12,666 nt of DNA from Thermoprotei archaeon (GTDB lineage: Archaea > Thermoproteota > Thermoprotei > Thermofilales > Thermofilaceae): assembly GCA_003649495.1 (NCBI GenBank), contig QMRZ01000032.1:1-12666 (forward strand), read 5' to 3'. Each line of letters opens with the position of its first letter. The stretch's first letter is position 1. Position numbers and translations under genes: made by a program. This document shows, piece by piece, positions 1 to 6,992 of the stretch. The notes below the pieces were generated by a model that was given only the letters and a program-made list of their open reading frames with translations, made no database searches and was not told the DNA's origin.

Positions 1-1
1 A

Positions 2-967
2 CTATTCACCGAGGCGGGGGCGCTGATAACCATGGTCGGCATAGCCGTGATGTACGATAGGTATGGGGCATTGGAGTTCGCCGTGCTCAGGGAGCGGCTC
101 AGCGGCGTGAGCCCGAGTGAACTCCTCCTACCAGCAGCGCTTCTCTCGATAGGGCCGCTGGTCAAGATGGCGATATTCCCATTACACGCCTGGCTTCCAG
201 ACGCTTACGTGGAAGCCCCGACGCCAGTAACTGCCGCCCTATCCTCAATAATGGTCGGCTTAGGCAGCTGGGCGCTAGTTAAGATCCTGATATACTCGAT
301 GCCAGCTGTGCTAAGCCTACAGGCGTTCAGGGCTTCCCTAATGGTGATGGCTGGCGTCACGATGATCTACGGGGGTGTTTGCGCGCTAGTGCAGAGCGAT
401 CTCAAGAGGCTATTAGCTTACTCGAGCATAAGCCAGATGGGGTATGTGCTCCTGGGGATAGCTGGCGGCGGTCAGGTGGGCATTGTGAGCACAGCCCTGT
501 TCTACGTGGGGCAGGGACTTGCCAAGGCTGCCCTCTTCATGATCGTGGGCTACTTGGAGCTGGAGGCTGAGACGAGGAACGTCGATAGGCTTGGGGGCCT
601 GGCCCGCGTACTGCCCATCTCAGCCATAGCTACGCTAACAGCCTTCCTGAGCTTAGCTGGAGTCCCACCCCTCGTGGGGTTCTGGGCCGAGCTAGAGGCT
701 TTCTGGGGAGCGCTAGCCAGCGTCGCAGAGCTTCACTCTACAGTTCCCATAGCCGCGGTGGTAGCTCTCCTTGCCTCAACTACCATCACAGCAGCTTACG
801 GGCTGTGGACTGTTAAGAGGGTGTTCTACGGCAAGTTACCTGAAGAATTGAGGCTGCGCGAAAGGTACGGCGTGGTAACGCTCGCGCCCCTAATCCTAGC
901 TGTACTCTTAGCGCTCCTCGGCGCCTGGCCTACGTGCCTAGTTAGAATGGCCCTTCTCTTAGGTTAA
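2..967 (+). CDS. NuoM/MrpD-like proton-translocating membrane subunit (5' partial)
   Basis: The reading frame is open to the left edge (from base 2), so the ATG at base 32 is not the true start; roughly 150-190 N-terminal residues are probably missing, judged against the usual length near 490-510. The protein is almost entirely membrane helices, about nine in the visible part. Signature stretches of the NuoL/M/N and Mrp antiporter family are clear: FPLHAWLPDAYVEAPTP after a lysine (bases 164-166), DLKRLLAYSSISQMGYVLLG, and GVPPLVGFW near the C-terminus. Such subunits move H+ or Na+ in complex I, membrane hydrogenases and Mrp antiporters; which parent complex it serves is not visible because the genes to the left are missing. 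Two usually conserved polar spots look altered: the helix after the WLPDA motif reads SSIMVGLGSW where a lysine is common, and GQGLAKAALF replaces the common NHALxKAxLF. It stops 42 bases before atpI, on the same strand. Confidence 0.88.
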   Translation, partial: LFTEAGALITMVGIAVMYDRYGALEFAVLRERLSGVSPSELLLPAALLSIGPLVKMAIFPLHAWLPDAYVEAPTPVTAALSSIMVGLGSWALVKILIYSMPAVLSLQAFRASLMVMAGVTMIYGGVCALVQSDLKRLLAYSSISQMGYVLLGIAGGGQVGIVSTALFYVGQGLAKAALFMIVGYLELEAETRNVDRLGGLARVLPISAIATLTAFLSLAGVPPLVGFWAELEAFWGALASVAELHSTVPIAAVVALLASTTITAAYGLWTVKRVFYGKLPEELRLRERYGVVTLAPLILAVLLALLGAWPTCLVRMALLLG

Positions 968-976
968 TTAGGAGGC

Positions 977-984
977 TTTATATA
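977..984 (+). promoter_or_regulatory. TATA box for atpI-atpK
   Basis: TTTATATA is a near-ideal archaeal TATA element. Its centre is about 29 bases before the atpI ATG. With archaeal initiation about 25-27 bases downstream of the TATA centre, transcription would start within a few bases of the ATG, giving a nearly leaderless mRNA. It lies in the 42-base gap after the upstream gene, just after AGGAGG (970-975). Confidence 0.6.
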
Positions 985-1009
985 GAATGATCGTGAAGAG
1001 GGCTCGCTG

Positions 1010-3550
1010 ATGTTACGGCCAGTCGAGATGCGCAAGTTCAGAATCCTCGTGCCTCACCAGTATGAGCTGGAGCTCGTGTACACTCTAGCAGCCCTGGGCA
1101 CTCACGTGGCGAGTAGGGGGGGAGTTGAGGAGCCGATCGTGGCTGAGCTGGCTGGGATAGTGCGTAAGAAGGAGCTGGAGAGGGGAGATTTGGAGAGGGC
1201 GCTTAAGCTGTTGGAGGTCTCCGCGGGTGTGGAAGGCGAGTACTACAGGGTGGCACGCGCGATTGTGGAGGAGATATCGCAGCTCGAGAGGCTGGAGAAG
1301 TACGTATCTAGGCTAGCCGAGCTCGGGGTAAGCGTCGAGCAGCTCAGGGGTGAGGGCCTAGTATTCGTTACAGCTGTCCCTCTGGGGGCTGGCGAGGCCA
1401 GCAAGGTAGCCACAGCGGTAGAGGGCGAGGGCGTACATGCAATGTCCGTGAGAGTAGGCGACGAGACTATGCTGATAGTGGTGGGCCTCTCTGAGAAGCG
1501 GGACGCTGTCTTATCCATCCTCAGAGACATGGGCCTAAAGCCACTGGAGGTCCCAGACTGGCTCGGCCCCAGCCTGAATGCAGGCTTGAAGATGATAAGG
1601 GAGAGGAAGAGGGCCTTAATGCAGGAGTTCAGGAACGTGATCTCGTACTACGTCAGAACTAGGCGTGAGGGGGAGGGGAGGGAGCTTGCGATGTACGATG
1701 AGTACGTCGAGCTCAGTGAGCGTATCTCGTCCATGTACTCCCAGCTGGAGGAGATAGCAAGGCATGTAGGTGGCGAGATCCACCTGAAGCCCCCGAGAAG
1801 AAGGATAATGTGCGAACGAAGGCAGATTGAGCGCGCGCTGAAGGAGATCAGAGAGAGGGTCGATAAGCTGAGCCCTCAGGTCAAAGCGCTCTCTGAAAGG
1901 ATGATTGAGCTGAAGACCTTGACTGAGGAGCTAGCTCAGCTCAAGAGGCTCAGCAGGTACCTAGCCAAATTGGCTGAGCTTGGCGTGAGCCTTGACCAGC
2001 TCAGGGGAAGGGGCCTCATCTTCGTGGAGGCCGTTCCACTGAAGCCCGAGGAGGTAAGTGAAGTGTCCTCCGCCATTGAGAGGGAGGGCGTACACGTAGT
2101 GCCAGTAGAGGTGAATGGCGAGGAATCGCTGCTAGTGATAGTGGGGATTTCTGAGAAAAGGGAGGAGGTACTGTCAATTTTAAGCGAGATGGGCTTAAAG
2201 CCCCTTGAGGTCCCAGGCTGGCTCGGCCCCAGCCTCAGGGCCGGCCTGAAGATGGTTGAGGAGAGGAGGAAGATTCTAGCAAGGAGGCTTGAGGCTGTAA
2301 GCAGAGCTGTCAAGAGGAGGGCTGAGGAGCTAGGCTACGAGCTGGCTAACCTGCTGTCCACCGTTAGAGCTATGGAGAGGTGTATGAACGCGCTAGTCAT
2401 CGCCAGGAGCGTAGTCAGGAGGCTCAGGATTCTGAGGAGACATGAGTATAGCATAGTTGAGGGCTGGATACCGGCTACTTACTCAGATGAATTGAAGCGG
2501 GCGGTGGAGGAGAGAGTGCCAGTCCTCCTAGTGGAGATAGTCGAGCTAAAGAAGGGTGAGGAGGCGCCTTACCTAAGCAGGCTTAAAGGCCTATTGAGCC
2601 ACTTCACAGCTCTGACGTTAGCACTGGGAGTGCCCTCCTACTGGGAGTTGGACCCCACCATAATCCTAGCCGTGCTCTTCACCCTAATGTACGGGATGAT
2701 GTTCGGTGACCTGGGCTTAGGCCCCATCCTCATACTCATGAGCTTCATAGTAAAGAGGTGGAAGAGCTTCGGCGAGTTCCTAGGCCTCACGCCCAGCGGC
2801 CTTGACACCCTATCCACCTTGATGAAGGCCTGCGGCGCATCCTCCACCGCGTTCGGAGCCGTGTACGGGATAGCATTCTTAGTCAAGATCTACGAGTCTC
2901 CCTTCAGTCCTCTTCACGATATAGTGCGCATAGTAGCTGTGGCCATATTCTTCGGTATCCTGCAGCTAATCCTAGGCATGCTGCTAAACATAGTAAACTC
3001 GTTAATGATAGGGGACTTGTACGATGCTGTGCTCGGGAGCCGGGGACTCCTCGGCCTAATATTCTACATATCAGGCCTGCTCTTGGCATTCACGGTTATA
3101 AGGGAGGGCTTAAGCCTTGGAGTCGTCATGGAGTGGCCCCACGTGCTGTTCCTCTACGTCCTCCTGGCAACCTTAGTAGGGGTGATGCTGGCACCTCTCT
3201 ACAGGTGTCTGACGGGGGGCTTGAGCCCCGGAGAGTGCCTAGCCGAAGGCTTCACTTCAGCTCTCGAGATGTTGATGGGGTTGCCAGCTAACACGCTGTC
3301 GTACGTCAGGCTGGCTGCATTTGCCATCGCACATGAGGCATTCGGTCTCATGGCTTTCGCGCTAGCTCCAACTCTAGGCCAGATTCCAAGCTTACTGCTA
3401 GCAAATGCCCTCGTGCTGGTCCTAGAGGGCTTCGCAGTAGGCATACAGGCGGCTAGGCTCATATTCTATGAGTTCTCAACAAAGTTCTTCAGAGGCGGCG
3501 GGATAGCATTCAGGCCTCTAAGCATGGAGGCTGAGGCAAGAGAGAGGTGA
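1010..3550 (+). CDS. atpI: A-type ATP synthase subunit I (a subunit, stator) with duplicated cytoplasmic lobe
   Basis: This is the membrane stator subunit of the A1Ao ATP synthase, which carries the ion half-channels and anchors the peripheral stalks. The start MLRPVEMRKF matches the family. At 846 residues it is well above the usual 620-700. The excess is a tandem duplication: residues about 92-203 and 311-423 are roughly two-thirds identical by eye (shared blocks LAELGVS, MGLKPLEVP, WLGPSL, AGLKM), joined by coiled coil. The C-terminal membrane domain begins near residue 535 and is canonical: MMFGDLGLG, then LSYVRLAAFAIAHEAF containing the conserved channel arginine (R767), then GIQAARLIFYEFSTKFF. 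Both the essential arginine and the family motifs are intact, so the protein should be functional. It is followed after 32 bases by atpK, an obligate partner. Confidence 0.95.
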   Translation: MLRPVEMRKFRILVPHQYELELVYTLAALGTHVASRGGVEEPIVAELAGIVRKKELERGDLERALKLLEVSAGVEGEYYRVARAIVEEISQLERLEKYVSRLAELGVSVEQLRGEGLVFVTAVPLGAGEASKVATAVEGEGVHAMSVRVGDETMLIVVGLSEKRDAVLSILRDMGLKPLEVPDWLGPSLNAGLKMIRERKRALMQEFRNVISYYVRTRREGEGRELAMYDEYVELSERISSMYSQLEEIARHVGGEIHLKPPRRRIMCERRQIERALKEIRERVDKLSPQVKALSERMIELKTLTEELAQLKRLSRYLAKLAELGVSLDQLRGRGLIFVEAVPLKPEEVSEVSSAIEREGVHVVPVEVNGEESLLVIVGISEKREEVLSILSEMGLKPLEVPGWLGPSLRAGLKMVEERRKILARRLEAVSRAVKRRAEELGYELANLLSTVRAMERCMNALVIARSVVRRLRILRRHEYSIVEGWIPATYSDELKRAVEERVPVLLVEIVELKKGEEAPYLSRLKGLLSHFTALTLALGVPSYWELDPTIILAVLFTLMYGMMFGDLGLGPILILMSFIVKRWKSFGEFLGLTPSGLDTLSTLMKACGASSTAFGAVYGIAFLVKIYESPFSPLHDIVRIVAVAIFFGILQLILGMLLNIVNSLMIGDLYDAVLGSRGLLGLIFYISGLLLAFTVIREGLSLGVVMEWPHVLFLYVLLATLVGVMLAPLYRCLTGGLSPGECLAEGFTSALEMLMGLPANTLSYVRLAAFAIAHEAFGLMAFALAPTLGQIPSLLLANALVLVLEGFAVGIQAARLIFYEFSTKFFRGGGIAFRPLSMEAEARER
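1283..1618 (+). repeat. AtpI internal repeat, copy 1 (coil plus globular lobe)
   Basis: This encodes AtpI residues about 92-203. It matches the segment 657-660 bases downstream over its whole length, with one extra codon in the second copy. At the DNA level several blocks are still nearly identical, such as TGGCTCGGCCCCAGCCT at about 1559 and 2219. Confidence 0.85.
1940..2278 (+). repeat. AtpI internal repeat, copy 2 (coil plus globular lobe)
   Basis: This encodes AtpI residues about 311-423, the partner of copy 1. Removing one 219-220 residue unit would leave a protein of about 626 residues, close to the normal length of subunit I, which supports gain by tandem duplication. Confidence 0.85.
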
Positions 3551-3580
3551 AGCTTATCAAGAAGTTTACTCCGGAATTCT

Positions 3581-3586
3581 AGGTGA
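3581..3586 (+). promoter_or_regulatory. Ribosome binding site of atpK
   Basis: AGGTGA, matching the 16S 3' end, lies five bases before the GTG at 3592. This favours GTG 3592 over the in-frame GTG at 3583, which overlaps the site itself, and over ATG 3619, which has only a weak site before it. Confidence 0.55.
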
Positions 3587-3591
3587 TTAAT

Positions 3592-3960
3592 GTGGGCAGT
3601 AAAGTTGGTAGAAACGAGATGGCGTTGCTGCTTGCCCTCACCTCCCTCATACTAGCTCTGGCCTCCATAGTAGCGATTAAGGCTGTGTCAGCCCTCCCCC
3701 TCATGAGGGGCAGTATCAGCTCATCCACCAATACAGTAAGCGCTGAGGAAGTCGGCTTCGTATATATAGCTGCGGTAATACCGGTGGCGACTAGCACGAT
3801 AGCTGCTGCGATCGCGCTCTACGCAGTGGCCTCGGCTGGCTTCGCCGCTATGACTGAGAAGCCTGAGCTGAGGAGCTGGGTCCTCATATTCGCAGGCTTG
3901 GCTGAAGGCTTAGCGATTTACGGCCTTCTAATCTCGATACTGGTCATCTCGAGGATCTAG
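3592..3960 (+). CDS. atpK: A-type ATP synthase subunit K (c-ring proteolipid)
   Basis: This is the rotor-ring subunit that carries the ion through the membrane. From GTG 3592 it has 122 residues. A hydrophobic N-terminal segment (residues 10-34, basic before it, ending AVSA) is followed by a Ser/Thr-rich stretch (35-53) and then the standard hairpin: helix 54-88, the polar loop TEKPEL (89-94) typical of the family, and helix 95-120 with the ion-binding carboxylate E105 in GLAEGLAIYG. There is one binding carboxylate for one hairpin, the simple c-type layout. The first segment may be a cleaved signal peptide or a third helix. The family's Na+-type pattern (Thr or Ser right after the Glu, Gln in the first helix) is absent, so H+ coupling is the better guess. 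It is co-directional with atpI after 32 bases. Its stop codon overlaps the stop of convergent atpC in a shared CTAG. Confidence 0.92.
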   Translation: MGSKVGRNEMALLLALTSLILALASIVAIKAVSALPLMRGSISSSTNTVSAEEVGFVYIAAVIPVATSTIAAAIALYAVASAGFAAMTEKPELRSWVLIFAGLAEGLAIYGLLISILVISRI

Positions 3961-4958
3961 AGGAGTTGTAAGGCCTCTCTTACCGTTTCCTCCGGTATTC
4001 CAGCTATCTTGGCTGAGAGTACCCTATACACGTTCTTGGCCTCGAAGTAGAGCGCCAGTACGCAGGCTAAAGCGTACGAGAGGTCGATGGGCCTCAGCCT
4101 CAATATCCTCGTCGCGTTGAGCCACAAGGCCCTGAGCAGCTCAGCCTCGAGCACTAGGAAACCACTCTCAAAACCCCTGGTGAACGCCTCTCCGAGCTCC
4201 CTGTGGACGGCGCGGGCCACGCTACTCAGCTCCTCCAAAGGGCTCTCAACCCCATATGCCACCACGTGCCGCGGGAGTCCCGGCATCATGCACTTGCTCA
4301 GGGTACTCAGGATCTCTCTCCCAATCCCCTCGAACTTTAACACCGCAAGCCAGTAAAGCCACCTGGAGGCGCTATCCAACATTACCATGCGCTTTACCTC
4401 TCGGCTCATTAACAGGCTATCGGCTAGGCGCCAGCACCTAGCGTAGTAATCGGCCTCAGCTCCCATCTCGAGCACTGCTACTGAGCCCACCTCCTCATAA
4501 TACTCGAATGCCCTCCCCAGCGTCCTATACCCTAACTCAACGAGGGTAGCTACAGCACTCCAGAGGTCCTTGAATGTTGAGAGGAGGCGGGGCCCCACCT
4601 TTAGCGTGGCTAATGCCGAGCAGCGTGGCGGCCGGTATCTCGCACCGCCAGCCAAGCTCCTCAGAGCATCCCTGACAAGCTCCAGCTCAACTCTACCAAA
4701 GGAGTACGCCCTAAGTAGCTCGCCGGGAGGACCGTCAACGCCAATAATCATCTTGTCAACGAGGCTGAGCATGTGCTCGAGAGCCGCGCACTCGACCCCC
4801 TCTAGTGAGGGGTCGCGAATTACGTAGCCGTACTTGGATAGTAGCTCGGTGCACTCCTTAAAGGTGGGGGCCCTCAGCATGGCTTCGTAGGCCTCCGCCG
4901 GGAGCAGCTTGAGCTTAAGCGCCCTAGCCTTAACAGCTAAGTAAATCTCGATAGCCAA
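3957..4958 (-). CDS. atpC: A-type ATP synthase subunit C (central-stalk socket)
   Basis: Subunit C (V-ATPase d family) sits on the membrane ring and couples it to the central stalk D/F. The 333-residue all-helical protein has family features: an early YLAVKARALKLKLL segment, repeated three-helix units and a C-terminal stretch on ion-ring contact (DLSYALACVLALYFEAKNVY) of the conserved EVxNLxxI type. It is slightly shorter than many family members (about 350-380). TTG is the start; it lies inside the end of atpD (22-base overlap), so translation is probably coupled. It is the last gene of the F-H-E-A-B-D-C operon, whereas in the common archaeal order C follows E. The stop codon overlaps that of atpK on the other strand. 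Confidence 0.88.
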   Translation of the reverse strand: MAIEIYLAVKARALKLKLLPAEAYEAMLRAPTFKECTELLSKYGYVIRDPSLEGVECAALEHMLSLVDKMIIGVDGPPGELLRAYSFGRVELELVRDALRSLAGGARYRPPRCSALATLKVGPRLLSTFKDLWSAVATLVELGYRTLGRAFEYYEEVGSVAVLEMGAEADYYARCWRLADSLLMSREVKRMVMLDSASRWLYWLAVLKFEGIGREILSTLSKCMMPGLPRHVVAYGVESPLEELSSVARAVHRELGEAFTRGFESGFLVLEAELLRALWLNATRILRLRPIDLSYALACVLALYFEAKNVYRVLSAKIAGIPEETVREALQLL

Positions 4959-5560
4959 CTCCTCTCCCTCAGTCTATCCCTCAGCTTTTTCACCCTGATG
5001 AACTCCTCGATACTCCTCTCCTCTAGCATCAACTTGATGTAGTGTGCCTCCTCCATGAGCTCGGGTATGAGCCTCCTCTCCAGCGAGTTGACTATCCTGT
5101 TAAGGTATCCTATCTCCTCGCACAACAGCTCTAACGCAGCCTCCTTGGCAGCTAGCCTTATGAACTCGCCAATCACGTCCCACAGCTCCTCGGCCAGTCT
5201 CCTCAGCGCGGGATTCGAGAGGCGGCTGACCTCGGGCCTCTCCAGCTCCATTATCCTCGGGACTATCACGCCCAGGAGGCTCTTGCTGACTATCCTCACC
5301 TTTGGGGGCTCAACGAGCTGTGAATAGCTCCTGAACTCCCTTGGCCCTACTAGGAGGTAGGCTAGCTGCGCCCTCCTCATGATCAGAGCCAGCCTCTCCT
5401 CCAGCCTCCTCCTCTCCTCCACCTCCCTGGCTAGCCTGAACGCCTCTCCTATCAGCTGATCCCTCCTCATCTCCAAGATCTCCTTGCCTCTCTCAGCCAG
5501 CTCTATCCTCCTCCTGATCTCCATAAGTGCTCCACGGGATATCGTTACCCTAGTGCTCAC
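4937..5560 (-). CDS. atpD: A-type ATP synthase subunit D (central rotor shaft)
   Basis: Subunit D is the long antiparallel coiled coil that turns inside the A3B3 head and couples ATP synthesis to ring rotation. At 207 residues it has normal length. The N-terminus (about residues 13-40, IRRRIELAERGKEILEMRRDQLI) closely matches the family pattern of Leu/Arg-rich coil followed by AERG and KRDxL. A more variable middle follows (about 75-105, VGPREFRSYSQL), then a second long helix from about 120 rich in Glu, Arg and Leu. The start is GTG, overlapping the end of atpB by 11 bases, and the end overlaps atpC by 22 bases, so all three are likely translated from one mRNA with coupling. Confidence 0.93.
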   Translation of the reverse strand: MSTRVTISRGALMEIRRRIELAERGKEILEMRRDQLIGEAFRLAREVEERRRLEERLALIMRRAQLAYLLVGPREFRSYSQLVEPPKVRIVSKSLLGVIVPRIMELERPEVSRLSNPALRRLAEELWDVIGEFIRLAAKEAALELLCEEIGYLNRIVNSLERRLIPELMEEAHYIKLMLEERSIEEFIRVKKLRDRLRERSWLSRFT

Positions 5561-6992
5561 GTGAGGCCCCCCGCCTGTACTTGGGGTGATACTTGGATAT
5601 CAGGCTGCGCGGAATCCTCACAAGCTCGTCCTCCGGTATGAGGGAGAGGACCTCCCAGGCTAAGTCTAGTGACTCATCAATGCTCCTTTCCTCGTAGGCG
5701 TCCTGGTTAATGAACTTCTCCTCAAATGCATCAGCGAACTTGAGGTACCTGCGCATTCTCTGGCTGAGTCCCACCTCGCCAACTATGCTCGCCAAGTCGC
5801 GCGCCTTAACCCCCCTAGCGTAGGCATCGTATAGTTGGTCAGCCACCGCCTTGTGATCCTCTCGGGTCTTGCCAGCGCCTACCCCGCTCCTCATTAATCT
5901 GCTCAGGGAAGGTAGCACGTCAACGGGCGGGTAGATCCCCTTCGCGTTGAGCTCAGTGCTGAGTATTATCTGCCCCTCAGTTATGTAGCCCGTGGTATCG
6001 GGTATGGGGGGTCTGAGGTCGCCGCCCGGCATAGTGAGTATCGGCATTATGGTTATGGAGCCGCTCCTCCCCTTCACTATCCCAGCTCTCTCGTAGATTG
6101 AGGCCAGGTCGCTGTACATGTAGCCTGGGTAGCCGCCTCTACCTGGGACCTCGCCCCTCGCCGTGCTCATTTCCCTCAGGGCCTCACAGTAGTTGGTCAT
6201 GTCGATCAGTATGACCAGTACGTGCATGTTTAGGTCGAACGCTAAGTACTCAGCTATAGTTAGCGCGATCCTCGGGGTCAGGAGCCGCTCAACCGGCGGA
6301 TCACTAGCCAGGTTTAGCACGACAACAGATCTCTCCAGTGCGCCGCTGCGCCTAAACTCCTCTATGAAGTACTCAGCCTCGGTGCTCCTGAGGCCTACTC
6401 CTCCGAAGACTATGGCGAATTCCTCCTCCTCTCCAGGTATAGTCGCCTGCCTCGCTATCTGGGCTGCTATTGCGTCGTGGGGCAGGCCGCTTTGAGAGAA
6501 GATCGGTAGCTTCTGACCCCTAATCAGGGAGAACATGACGTCAATTATCGAAATCCCTGTCTGGATGAACTCGTGGGGGTAGACGCGGGCATAGGGATTT
6601 ATGGGGGATCCATTGACGTCCCTCTCCTCACCGGAGAGGATAGGCGGTAGCCCATCTATTGGCTCGTACCTCCCATTGAAAATTCTGCCCAGCACGTCTT
6701 CCGAGACCTTAATCTTAAAGGTGGAGCCGGTGAAGTGCACGTAGACGTTAGTGGCCTCCAGCCCCTCCTCCTCGCCGAGTACCTGTACAATGGCGAAGCC
6801 CCGACCAGCCTCAAGCACGCGGCCTAACCTCTCAACGCCGTCAGCACTCATTATCCTCACTATCTCCTCGTATCCGACGGGCTCAATGCCGTCTATGACC
6901 ATCAGTGAGCCCTTTATCTCCCGTACCCCCCTGTAGATCTTCCCCTGCCACCTATTGAGTAGCTGAGGCGGAATCTCAACCACTGCTCCCAC
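5550..6992 (-). CDS. atpB: A-type ATP synthase subunit B (regulatory nucleotide-binding subunit)
   Basis: Subunit B alternates with A in the hexameric head and contributes non-catalytic nucleotide sites. The 480 residues follow the family throughout: an N-terminal beta-barrel with GYEEIVRI, then INPYARVYPHEFIQTGISIID, the modified P-loop region SQSGLPHDAIAAQIARQA (no GKT, as expected for B), EYFIEEFRRSGALERSVVVLN, LVILIDMTNYCEALREM, the GRGGYPGYMYSDLASIYERAG segment, and a helical C-terminus. The GTG start overlaps the end of atpA by 17 bases; the sequence preceding the barrel is a few residues longer than usual, so a slightly later start is possible. The end overlaps atpD by 11 bases. Confidence 0.97.
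   Translation of the reverse strand: MGAVVEIPPQLLNRWQGKIYRGVREIKGSLMVIDGIEPVGYEEIVRIMSADGVERLGRVLEAGRGFAIVQVLGEEEGLEATNVYVHFTGSTFKIKVSEDVLGRIFNGRYEPIDGLPPILSGEERDVNGSPINPYARVYPHEFIQTGISIIDVMFSLIRGQKLPIFSQSGLPHDAIAAQIARQATIPGEEEEFAIVFGGVGLRSTEAEYFIEEFRRSGALERSVVVLNLASDPPVERLLTPRIALTIAEYLAFDLNMHVLVILIDMTNYCEALREMSTARGEVPGRGGYPGYMYSDLASIYERAGIVKGRSGSITIMPILTMPGGDLRPPIPDTTGYITEGQIILSTELNAKGIYPPVDVLPSLSRLMRSGVGAGKTREDHKAVADQLYDAYARGVKARDLASIVGEVGLSQRMRRYLKFADAFEEKFINQDAYEERSIDESLDLAWEVLSLIPEDELVRIPRSLISKYHPKYRRGASREH

Noticed and set aside
1243..1530. Minus-strand open frames inside atpI (also at 1936-2313 and 2638-2886)
   Set aside because: They lie opposite a strongly conserved gene, have no recognisable domains, and the first two mirror the duplicated segments, as expected for shadows.
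3761..3768. TATATATA inside atpK as a possible internal promoter
   Set aside because: It encodes conserved-looking membrane residues (VYIAAV) and no gene begins at a suitable distance downstream.
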